Part shown: positions 44,304-51,946 of the stretch, piece after piece
Numbering within the stretch: position 1 is the stretch's first letter
How the letters are laid out: every line of letters starts with the position of its first letter
From: Burkholderia sp. OK233
GTDB lineage: Bacteria > Pseudomonadota > Gammaproteobacteria > Burkholderiales > Burkholderiaceae
Length of the DNA stretch: 64,000 bases
Reading direction: 5' to 3'
NCBI RefSeq assembly: GCF_900230185.1
Contig: NZ_OCSR01000001.1
Coordinates: forward strand, 682,001-746,000
The notes under the pieces: model-generated
Databases searched by the model: none
What the model was told of the DNA's origin: nothing
Seen by the model: only the letters and a program-made list of their open reading frames with translations
Made by a program: the position numbers and the translations under genes

Positions 44304-45278
44304 ATGGGAATGCTTATCGAAGGTGTATGGGAGCCCGACGACGCAGCAGCGCGCGTCGGGCCTCGCGGCGAGTTTGTGCGAACGCAAACTACCTTTCGCA
44401 ACACAATCTCGGAAGAGCGCGGCGCAGTGTATTTCCCCGAAGCCAACCGCTACCATCTTTATATATCGAGCGCATGTCCGTGGTCGCACCGAACAGTGAT
44501 CGCAGTAGTGGCCAAGGGCTTGGACGACGTCATCTCACTGTCGTCAGTCGCGCCACAGGTTGGGACAAACGGCTGGACCTTCGTTGAATTCGCAGATGGC
44601 GACGACGATCCGATCTATGGTGCCGATCATCTGTATCAAATCTACAGCGCGGTGCAGGCAGACTATACGGGCAGGGTCACTCTTCCTGTCTTGTTCGATA
44701 AAAAGACTCGCACCATCGTGAACAATGAGTCCACCGAGATTGTTCGAATGCTTAACTCGGCATTCAATTCGATGGCACGCCGTCCAGAAATCGATTTGTA
44801 TCCGCTGGGGCTGCGTGAGGATATCGACTCAGTCAACAATCTGATCTATAGCACAGTCAACAACGGGGTCTACCGCGCAGGCTTCGCGATAACGCAGGAA
44901 CAATATGAAGAAGCGGTGATCGGGCTTTTTCATACGCTTGACCTTCTGGAACGGCGATTAGCCGGGAATCGATATTTGTGCGGAGATCGAGTGACCGAAG
45001 CCGACTGGCGCCTGTTTGTGACGTTGATCCGCTTCGACCTCGTCTACTATAGTCACTTCAAGTGTAACGTTCGGCGAATCGTTGATTATCCAAATTTGTT
45101 GGGTTACGTTAAAGAACTTTATCAATTCCCCGGTATTGCTGCCACAGTTAACCTTGAGCACATAAAAAAACATTATTATCGTAGCCACCCTACACTCAAT
45201 CCGACTGGAATCGTTCCGGTCGGGCCGAATATTTCGCTGTTCGATACGCCTCACGAGCGCAACATCGGCAAGGCTTGA
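44304..45278 (+). CDS. glutathionyl-hydroquinone reductase, PcpF type
   Basis: This Xi-class GST reduces glutathionyl-hydroquinones back to hydroquinones, rescuing adducts that PcpC-type enzymes release when oxidised. The catalytic Cys58 is in SSACPWSHRT. The N-terminal extension FVRTQTTFRN, the VNNESTEIVRMLNSAFN glutathione site, and ITQEQYEEAVIGLFHTLDLLERRL with GDRVTEADWRLFVTLIRFD are all family hallmarks. The chain is 324 residues from ATG 44304; a GTG at 44292 would add four. It follows the Rieske gene by 26 bases. Having PcpC- and PcpF-type genes in one operon repeats the Sphingobium PCP pair. Confidence 0.92.
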   Translation: MGMLIEGVWEPDDAAARVGPRGEFVRTQTTFRNTISEERGAVYFPEANRYHLYISSACPWSHRTVIAVVAKGLDDVISLSSVAPQVGTNGWTFVEFADGDDDPIYGADHLYQIYSAVQADYTGRVTLPVLFDKKTRTIVNNESTEIVRMLNSAFNSMARRPEIDLYPLGLREDIDSVNNLIYSTVNNGVYRAGFAITQEQYEEAVIGLFHTLDLLERRLAGNRYLCGDRVTEADWRLFVTLIRFDLVYYSHFKCNVRRIVDYPNLLGYVKELYQFPGIAATVNLEHIKKHYYRSHPTLNPTGIVPVGPNISLFDTPHERNIGKA

Positions 45279-45401
45279 AACGCTCGTCAAGCGCATGAGA
45301 ATCAGGCGACACGTCGTGCGGAAGCAAACGGTCGCCGCACCAATGCCCGAGATTACAGGACCGAACCGAGCAGCTATGCTCCCGTCCGTCGTTCAAGTCG
45401 G

Positions 45402-46430
45402 CTATTTTCCACCCATAGGAATGCCCACAGACTGTGTTGCTTGCGCCGACGAACGTGAAAGAGGCGGGAAATCACGGCGAGACTTGATACGTTCCATGAC
45501 CGAATTGGGGATATCAAATACGTCGTGGATAAAGGTACGCAGCCATTGACAGGCGGGATCGTGTGAAAATCGCTCGTGCCAATACTGCAGAACAGTGAAT
45601 TCCAGCAAATTCACCGGGCAGGGTAAGCACTCGAGATCGAATTCTGGTGCCAATGCTAGCGCGGCAGCCGATGGAATGGTAAGGACATGGTCAGTATTAC
45701 GCGCCAGCAACGCAGCGAGCAAAAAGCTTGGAACTCTCACAGCGACGTTCGACGGTGGTATTTCATCGAGTAAAAGCGCTTCTGCTCGTCCATGAATGTG
45801 TCCGGACTTCCCGCTCGCGACAATGATGTGAGTTTGCTGCTGGAACAGGTCGGTGTCGAAAACCGGCGCAGCGCACACGGGATGGCCACGGCGGACAAGG
45901 CAGATGTACTGCTCCACAAACAGGCGTTGCTGATAGATTCCACTCTCCGACAACGACGAAAAAGCACCCAGAGATAGATCGATGTCCCCGACTTCAAGTC
46001 CCTCAAGGACCTCGCGTTGATTTCCAGTAGTTCCCGTTATGCGAGCGTGGGGTGCCCGTCGTTTCAGTTCAGGTAGAAGGATTGGCAAAAAAACCGACAT
46101 GCCCAAATCCGACGCATGGATAGTAAATATGCGGTCGGATGTGGCTGGGTCGAAAGGTGGTGCGATAGCAATGCGCTCGTAGTACGTCCGCAGCACATCG
46201 GCTATAGGTGCTTCCAAGGCTTTGGCCCTAGGCGTTGCCTCCATGCCATTCGGTGATCTTACGAATAGCGTGTCGCCCAGATGCCGACGGAGACGCTGCA
46301 ATGATTTGCTGATAGCGGATTGCGTGACACAAAGATTTTCAGCTGCGAGCGTAAGACTACGACATTTTCGAATCTCGTCAAATATCACGAGCAACTTCAG
46401 GTCGATGTCGGGTAACTTGTGGAAATCCAT
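45402..46430 (-). CDS. LysR-type regulator (PcpR/NodD-like)
   Basis: The 342-residue protein has a LysR DNA-binding domain (LTLAAENLCVTQSAISKSLQRLRRHLG) and a complete effector domain. DLKLLVIFDEIRKCRS and the later FDPATSDRIFTIHASDLGMSVF are typical of the NodD/PcpR/LinR group. About 30 extra residues (ERIKSRRDFPPLSRSS) extend beyond the normal C-terminus. It converges on the plus-strand catabolic genes and is the intact paralog of the truncated regulator at 32149. It is the likely activator of the cluster. Confidence 0.9.
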   Translation of the reverse strand: MDFHKLPDIDLKLLVIFDEIRKCRSLTLAAENLCVTQSAISKSLQRLRRHLGDTLFVRSPNGMEATPRAKALEAPIADVLRTYYERIAIAPPFDPATSDRIFTIHASDLGMSVFLPILLPELKRRAPHARITGTTGNQREVLEGLEVGDIDLSLGAFSSLSESGIYQQRLFVEQYICLVRRGHPVCAAPVFDTDLFQQQTHIIVASGKSGHIHGRAEALLLDEIPPSNVAVRVPSFLLAALLARNTDHVLTIPSAAALALAPEFDLECLPCPVNLLEFTVLQYWHERFSHDPACQWLRTFIHDVFDIPNSVMERIKSRRDFPPLSRSSAQATQSVGIPMGGK

Positions 46431-46917
46431 TGACCGTTCTCCTTCATGTCTGAAAAGCGCCTGCGGTTTTCGATTTGGGATTGTGGAAGTGTTCCCTCAA
46501 TGCACTCTTAACATCGAGAATGCAATTGACAATTCGCAGTTGCGCCCCAGCTTGCTGCAATACAACGTTCAACGTCGTGCCTTCTCGCAACTGTCGACGA
46601 AGACGTTTGCATAGCCTTTGGAGAATGACGATGTCGCAGCAGTTTTTCATCCTACGTAGAGGCTAGTAAGGCGTCAATAGAGGCCCGCCCCAGGATGCAT
46701 CCGCACTGGGGGATGCTCCAGCGCCTGGTTCTATGCGGTCCTTAAGCAATCGGGAAGCGACTTGCGTCTTCGCATTCTGCAGCAGATCGAGACTACGACG
46801 AATGAGACATCCGTGGATCAGGCCGTCGGCGGTTGCCAACGATGCGGGAACATCTGAGCGATATCGTCAGCCCGATACATGGATAAGCAGGTGATCGCGA
46901 GTGCTTGTGCTAGGGTA
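46431..46917. other. gene-free stretch beyond the LysR gene
   Basis: About 490 bases. It holds the upstream region of the LysR regulator and the end of the small gene beyond. A minus-strand open frame at 46444-46650 lacks a ribosome site and protein-like character. I see no RNA gene or IS end. Confidence 0.4.
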
Positions 46918-47124
46918 TCAGTTCAAACCGTCCATATGTGTTGAGCTCGATTCAACTCGAACTCGACTGGTTTCAGTTTCGTCCACTATCGACTTGCACA
47001 GGGCATCGGCGAAGCGCTGTAGTGCCTGGACGGAACCGACCACGCTCCGATATTCTTCGCGGCCGATTCGGCCATCGAGGATAACCTGCATTCCCGAATC
47101 CGCTGCAATTCTCAAGATATCCAT
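46918..47124 (-). CDS. small hypothetical protein, 68 aa
   Basis: The ATG at 47124 has a strong GGAGG ribosome site 6 bases upstream. The protein reads MDILRIAADSGMQVILDGRI then GREEYRSVVGSVQALQRFAD, helical and soluble, with a tail that becomes less ordered. It has the look of short Burkholderia proteins of unknown function found near mobile regions. There is no obvious partner. It is on the same strand as the small genes at 47369 and 47647. Confidence 0.55.
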   Translation of the reverse strand: MDILRIAADSGMQVILDGRIGREEYRSVVGSVQALQRFADALCKSIVDETETSRVRVESSSTHMDGLN

Positions 47125-47368
47125 AGGATTCCTCCACTTACACGGCATCCTGCCTGATAAACAACGCTGTTGTATCTGCGCTATTTCGTACGACGTACTA
47201 GACAGCGGCGCATCGATTTACCCGACTGGACGGAGCACCATTTCATGACCCGATCTGCTGCTTCCGGGATCCGGCGAGACCGCGCTCCGCAAATGCAAGT
47301 CGGTGCTGCTTGATCGACCTACGGGCTAGCCATCAGCATCCCCTTCGCGACAGAAGGCACCAATGCGC

Positions 47369-47551
47369 TCACCGGAGCATGTGGAAATGCCAGGCCGGCA
47401 CAGAAACGATAAACATAGAGTGACTCGATGTGTAGGTAGAAGGCGCCTTGAATACCGCGCTGGTCTTGCCCCCAGCGCGCCATCCGACAGCCAGGGCTAT
47501 CGCAATGCCCACAGCACCCAATACGCGTACAACTCCAACACGCCGCTTCAT
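47369..47551 (-). CDS. possible small single-pass membrane or secreted protein, 60 aa
   Basis: From ATG 47551 (GGAGGG ribosome site 7-8 bases upstream) a 60-residue protein starts MKRRVGVVRVLGAVGIAIAL, a basic start followed by one hydrophobic segment, then a short polar tail. It could be a signal-peptide-bearing peptide or membrane anchor. The family is not recognised. Its ribosome site and hydrophobic core are the only support. Confidence 0.35.
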   Translation of the reverse strand: MKRRVGVVRVLGAVGIAIALAVGWRAGGKTSAVFKAPSTYTSSHSMFIVSVPAWHFHMLR

Positions 47552-47646
47552 CACATCGCCCTCCACTGCAAAATCCCCCTCAGGCATTTCTACAGACGCG
47601 GCTGACCAGGCCCGCCAGACTTCCTGCTCTGACGCGTAAGAACGGT

Positions 47647-47907
47647 CTATCCCGTTTGTGGGTAGACATGCAACATTGGTCCTCTTGGCACGGGCGGGAA
47701 AACGCACCAGCATCCGTCATCGTGCCGAAAGAAAAAAATAGCAAATGGCCTCGTGGGTTCGGACGACTGCGCAAGCACGCACCGCCTTTGCTTCGAATTC
47801 GTGCCACCGTATCGCGTTAGGCGAATTGGCGCGGCAGGCGTCGGCGCCAACCACTTGTCGATCAGCCAACGTAGAGACGTCTCTTCAAGGTTCATTGCTT
47901 GCCTCAT
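47647..47907 (-). CDS. small conserved hypothetical protein, right copy of a flanking pair
   Basis: The 86-residue protein (ATG 47907; an internal ATG at 47895 would align better with its homolog) contains SLRWLIDKWLAPT and PFAIFFFRHDDGCWCVFPP. It is homologous along its length to the protein at 32950-33195, same strand, 14.7 kb to the left. The sequences differ at many positions, so the duplication is old or the two were acquired separately. There is no known function and no membrane segment. Confidence 0.62.
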   Translation of the reverse strand: MRQAMNLEETSLRWLIDKWLAPTPAAPIRLTRYGGTNSKQRRCVLAQSSEPTRPFAIFFFRHDDGCWCVFPPVPRGPMLHVYPQTG

Positions 47908-48510
47908 CAACCGCTAAGTGCGAGCCGACGACGAACGCCCTCGCAATGGCCGGAACAGAGATTCCAGCCGCTATCCGAACCGGCACATGTGCGCGTCCGA
48001 GCCGATCACAAGCAGTGTGCTGGTCATGAGAAAACACGGCGCAATCGGTGGCGAAGCCATGTGGGCGAGTGACTGCGGCGAGGCAATCAATTGCTCTTAA
48101 CTTCCCAGAGGGAAGTACGTAGATGCCCATCTGCCACCCATTTCGCAACCGTCGTACAGCCTTGGTTCACAATGTGTCTGTTGACTAAATACTAGTAGTC
48201 AAATGACCCATATTCAAGCATCATCCCAATAGGTGAAAATACCTAAGTTTGCTGGGATCGACTACCTGTATGAGCGCGCGGGTAGCTTCGAAATCGCCGA
48301 CTACTTTTCCGCTTGCACTTAATTAGTCTGATGACTTATATTGTAATAGTAATGCGGCTGCCATCGACGGCTCAACGTGACTTCAAGCCACGTCCGAACC
48401 TGTCGGCCACGGAATCACAATTTGGGCCTGACCAATCCTGCAGCACGCCGCCTTGATGAACGCAAGTACTTGCGCTGCGCATGCGTTACGCCACGGGAGA
48501 GTTGCTACTG
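47908..48510. other. AT-richer intergenic region upstream of the TetR gene
   Basis: About 600 bases with clearly lower GC between 48180 and 48360. It carries two dyads with TAGTC half-sites. A minus-strand open frame at 47885-48148 has no good start context. The TetR promoter probably lies here. Confidence 0.45.
48181..48202. promoter_or_regulatory. perfect dyad TTGACTA-N8-TAGTCAA, possible TetR operator
   Basis: A 7-bp perfect inverted repeat with an 8-bp spacer. A second dyad, AGTC-TGAT-GACT, lies at 48325-48336 and shares the same half-site core. Both are upstream of the TetR gene at 48511. Repeated half-sites next to a regulator suggest autoregulation; this is inference from symmetry and position. 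Confidence 0.45.
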
Positions 48511-49170
48511 ATGAAAGAAATGACCATCACATCGGCAGAGGTCCTCGGCCCAACTGCAGCGAGTACGCCGAAGCGACGAGGTAACAGGGCAACCCGAGTG
48601 CCAGCGATTATTGAGGCGTCAATCAACGTCTTCGCCACAGAAGGTAACGCCGGATTCACTCAACGCCGCATCGCGAGCGATGCAGGAATCCGTTTGCGGA
48701 CCTTGCAGCACTATTTCAGTACCCGGGAAGAATTGTTGCGAGCCACGATCGAAGAGTTCGTCGGTCGCTATCTTGAGCGTTATCGGGTGATCGCGCTGGA
48801 CAAGCTCAGTTCGCCTGAAGCCCGCCTCGACGCCATCGTCGACGATGTGTTTTCTACATTAACGGGGCCAGGCACCAGCATGAGCACCTTCGCCCTTGAA
48901 TGCTGGAGTCTGGCGGAGCACGAGGAATTCGTGCGCGAGGAAGTGGCGAAAGTCGATGGGCAAATCATGGAAATGTTCGCGGGGCTGGTTGCGAAGATCA
49001 GTCCGACATTGACCTCGGCAGAATGCACGCTGCGTGCTGCTTTACTCCTCTCGCATCTGCAGGGCCTGCTCGTCTTTATCCGTCGAAGCGGCGATAACAA
49101 ACCCGAGTTGGAGGCATTTCGGCACGCCACTAAGGTCGTCTGGAAGGCCATCAGCAAGGCGGCTCAATAG
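48511..49170 (+). CDS. TetR-family transcriptional regulator
   Basis: From ATG 48511 (GGGAGAG ribosome site) the 219-residue protein has a TetR DNA-binding domain at about residues 22-75: IEASINVFATEGNAGFTQRRIASDAGIRLRTLQHYF, with RTLQHYF as the recognition-helix end. A ligand-binding helical domain of normal length follows. The adjacent gene is not obviously a target; the nearest functional unit on its right is the Tat-signal hydrolase operon, which is convergent. Confidence 0.9.
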   Translation: MKEMTITSAEVLGPTAASTPKRRGNRATRVPAIIEASINVFATEGNAGFTQRRIASDAGIRLRTLQHYFSTREELLRATIEEFVGRYLERYRVIALDKLSSPEARLDAIVDDVFSTLTGPGTSMSTFALECWSLAEHEEFVREEVAKVDGQIMEMFAGLVAKISPTLTSAECTLRAALLLSHLQGLLVFIRRSGDNKPELEAFRHATKVVWKAISKAAQ

Positions 49171-49705
49171 TACCCGCACGCCAGCCTGGTCGACCAACGA
49201 CATGTCTTTAGCAACCGAGCATAACTGCAGATTCAACCGGTGGATGCAACACACTTCAAGAGGCTGCGCGAGCGGTGAGGGGGGCATCGACCAGTTGAAT
49301 CCGCAGCCACAATGCTGACGTAGAACCCAGCCTGCCCCAATGTCGGCTCCGGCCGGGATGCTCGCATTGGGCATCAGGCAGGTTTCGGAGTGGACCAGTC
49401 GTTCGAGTGACGGCTCTGTGGAATGGGCGGGCAGCGACAATTGCCGGTTACCACCTGTCAGAAAATTGACGTAGGCTCGCTCTCACGCGAGGACGAGGTC
49501 CGGCACGTGACTTCGCTCCACGACGGTGTTGGGTTCCCGCGAACCACCCAACGTGGAACTGGTCGTTTTCAATGTGCTCACCGCAGTCCCCATCGATGCT
49601 CGACCACACACGTACGCTCTCCGCGGCAGTCTCCTCCTTTAAGGTATCGGCGATTGATTGAAATGCGTCAATCCTGGTAACCGCCCGGCGGCCAGACGGC
49701 GCAAG
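49171..49705. other. gene-free stretch with a transposon-end-like inverted repeat
   Basis: About 535 bases between convergent genes. The only structure is the 23-bp imperfect inverted repeat described separately. No open frame has a convincing start. Confidence 0.45.
49225..49306. repeat. 23-bp imperfect inverted repeat, 36-bp spacer
   Basis: The arms are 49225-49247 (CTGCAGATTCAACCGGTGG then ATGC) and 49284-49306 on the other strand (CTGCGGATTCAACTGGTCG then ATGC), identical at 20 of 23 positions. This arm length and the convergent setting fit a pair of insertion-sequence ends with the middle deleted, or a MITE-like remnant. It is too long and too spaced for an ordinary terminator. Confidence 0.6.
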
Positions 49706-50746
49706 TCACCCGCTTGTGGCGGTACGTTGCGGCGGCATCGTGTAGAAGGCATGCATGGCGTGCCAGATACGGTGGCGGTTGATGCCAAGCACCGCGACGT
49801 GGGCGACGCCCTTGATCTCACAGAACTGTTTGTCTTTGTTCGGCAGTTGCGAGAAGAAATCGAGTAATTCAGCATCCGTCGCGTTGCCATCGTGTTCGGC
49901 TCTCGTCATGCAAACGGAACACTGAAGCTTTTTGGGGTCGACCATCGGCATGTGGATCGCCATGTCGACATAGGTTCCGTTCGGCGTCCGGTTCACCAGC
50001 TTCAGTTCGTAGTCACCCAAGGCTTTCGGTACTGCCGGGTCGACTGTCGACGGATCATCGCGCGAAAAAATGGCGTCGAAGCTCGCTTGCGAGGTCGGCC
50101 GGAAGTTGCTGGCCGTGAGCTTCGCAATGTTCGCACGCCGCTTCATGATCTCGGGCGCGCCCTCGCCGGTATAGGTGAACGCATCGAGCACTATGCGGTC
50201 GACCCGCTCCGGCTCTTCCATTGCAAAGACACCGAGACGGATCGAGCCAGAAGACTGGCCGTAGAACATGACCTTCTTCTGTCCGGTAATTTGCTCGACA
50301 ACCGGCAGCGCGGCTTTCAAGTCATCGACGCCAGATCTGATATTGGAGTTCGATTCGGTCTTGGAGGAACGGCCGTAATTCTCATGATCCATGGTCCAGA
50401 CGTCAAAGCCGTATCTTGCGAACTCGTCCATGAACGAGTAGTTCGGCAATCCGGGTACCTGCAGGTCGAAACCGCCCCGCCCCGAGAACGACGAGCCATG
50501 CACCAGGAACAATACCGGCTTCGGGCCCGCATCTGCATTTGCGCCGCCTGCGAAGCGCTTGCGGTACAGGTATAGTTTCACCGCGCCTTTTTGCGCCCAG
50601 TGATCTTCGGCAATGATCTGCGTGGTGGCAGCGCTGGCGCTTACCGGCATCACAGTCGTCGCGACCAACGTCACTGCCGCGCCTTGCAAAAAACGACGTC
50701 GCTGCAAGACGTTCTGCTTTTCGCTCACATTGCTCATATCATTCAT
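49706..50746 (-). CDS. Tat-exported alpha/beta hydrolase
   Basis: The 346-residue precursor starts at ATG 50746. A twin-arginine signal (QRRRFLQGAAVTLVATT, cleavage after ASAA) sends it folded to the periplasm. The hydrolase core has VLFLVHGSSFSGRGGFD, the nucleophile Ser in MFYGQSSGSIRLG near residue 170, an Asp probably in VCMTRAEHDGN, and the His in IKGVAHVAVLG near 320. Relatives are annotated only as alpha/beta hydrolases. It is the last gene of the sigma-54-linked minus-strand set and may hydrolyse an ester before uptake. Confidence 0.88.
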   Translation of the reverse strand: MNDMSNVSEKQNVLQRRRFLQGAAVTLVATTVMPVSASAATTQIIAEDHWAQKGAVKLYLYRKRFAGGANADAGPKPVLFLVHGSSFSGRGGFDLQVPGLPNYSFMDEFARYGFDVWTMDHENYGRSSKTESNSNIRSGVDDLKAALPVVEQITGQKKVMFYGQSSGSIRLGVFAMEEPERVDRIVLDAFTYTGEGAPEIMKRRANIAKLTASNFRPTSQASFDAIFSRDDPSTVDPAVPKALGDYELKLVNRTPNGTYVDMAIHMPMVDPKKLQCSVCMTRAEHDGNATDAELLDFFSQLPNKDKQFCEIKGVAHVAVLGINRHRIWHAMHAFYTMPPQRTATSG

Positions 50747-50824
50747 TCTGATTTCCCATGACTGTCCAACAATATTGAAGGTTCTCTGGTATTGCCGATT
50801 GATGGAATAAGCGATCAACTGCCG

Positions 50825-51865
50825 CTAGGTAGTGACCTGGCGAATCACATTTCGGATCATGCCGATCCGATCGATTTCGGTTTCCATCACATCGCCAGGT
50901 TTGAGGAACTCCGGCGGGTTACGAGCGGCGCCGATACCTGATGGTGTCCCCGTTGCGATGATGTCGCCGGGCTCGAGCGTCAGACCCAGAGACAGCTCTT
51001 CGATGATGCGCGGCACCTTGAAGTACATCTGGCTGGTATTGATTTGCTGCTTCACCACACCGTTCACGCGCGTCGTCAGTTGCAGGTTGGTGTAGTCGAT
51101 GTCGCTGGCGGGAATGATCCAGGGGCCAATCGGGCCATGACCGTCCAAGCTCTTGCCCTTGAACCATTGGCCGCCATGATCGACCTGCATGTCACGCGCG
51201 GTCGTGTCGTTGATTACGGCATAGCCGAACACATACTGCATCGCGTCGGCTTCCGCGATGTTATGGCCACGCTTGCCAATAATGACCGCCAATTCGCCCT
51301 CCCAATCGATCTTCACGGACACCAATGGATTAAAGGGGATGGGGTCAAAGGGACCGTTGATGGTATGCGTGCCCTTGGTAAAGAACACCGGGTGCTTCGG
51401 CAGAGCTGCCTGCTTCGCGGTCAGACTCTCGCCAAAATGCTCCAGATAGTTCCAGCCAACAGCGTAGACGTTGCGGGCAGGCACCGGGATCGGCGCGAGT
51501 AGCCGCACGCGCTCAAGTGACGCATGCGCTCGCCCGGAGGCCGCGCATCGACGCGCCTGCGCGACGGCATCGGGCCCGGCGGCTATCAACGAGACCATGC
51601 TCGCCGGGTCGAAGGCCAGCGTCATACCTGACTCACGAGCGGTCGCGCCAACGTCGATTACCATGCCCTGCGCCGTCACCACTCCAACGCGCGGCGCTTC
51701 TGCGGCAGCATGTTGATAGGTCACCAGCCGCAACTCATTGCCAGCCGGCCCCGAGTCTGCGGGAACCTTGATTGCTGCAGGAGTCGCTCCAGCCCGAGTG
51801 GTTACCGCCGAGCTAAGGGCGAGCCCCGTGCCTATTTTAAGGAGAGTGCGACGCGATTTGTCCAA
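50825..51865 (-). CDS. Tat-signal fumarylacetoacetate hydrolase-fold protein
   Basis: The TTG at 51865 is chosen as start because AAGGA lies 6-7 bases upstream and it gives a proper twin-arginine signal (KSRRTLLKIGTGLALSS). The catalytic domain has the FAH-family metal-site motifs NVYAVGWNYLEHFGE, VKIDWEGELAVIIGK (acidic ligands) and the late GDIIATGTPSGIG. The 346-residue precursor would act in the periplasm, which is unusual since FAH-fold hydratases, decarboxylases and diketone hydrolases are normally cytoplasmic. It is 78 bp upstream of the Tat-signal hydrolase gene, so the pair may act in sequence. Confidence 0.88.
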   Translation of the reverse strand: MDKSRRTLLKIGTGLALSSAVTTRAGATPAAIKVPADSGPAGNELRLVTYQHAAAEAPRVGVVTAQGMVIDVGATARESGMTLAFDPASMVSLIAAGPDAVAQARRCAASGRAHASLERVRLLAPIPVPARNVYAVGWNYLEHFGESLTAKQAALPKHPVFFTKGTHTINGPFDPIPFNPLVSVKIDWEGELAVIIGKRGHNIAEADAMQYVFGYAVINDTTARDMQVDHGGQWFKGKSLDGHGPIGPWIIPASDIDYTNLQLTTRVNGVVKQQINTSQMYFKVPRIIEELSLGLTLEPGDIIATGTPSGIGAARNPPEFLKPGDVMETEIDRIGMIRNVIRQVTT

Positions 51866-51946
51866 GATCGTTCCTTTGAAGTAGTAGACCTGAATAACAG
51901 TGCGTGGCAAGCCTGGCAGCGTATGGCCAACGAGGTCAGATTCCAG

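Noticed and set aside
46444..46650. 68-residue minus-strand frame upstream of the LysR gene
   Set aside because: No ribosome site and no conserved pattern; it also covers the regulator's probable promoter.
47885..48148. 87-residue minus-strand frame overlapping the small conserved gene
   Set aside because: No ribosome site and overlap with a better-supported gene.
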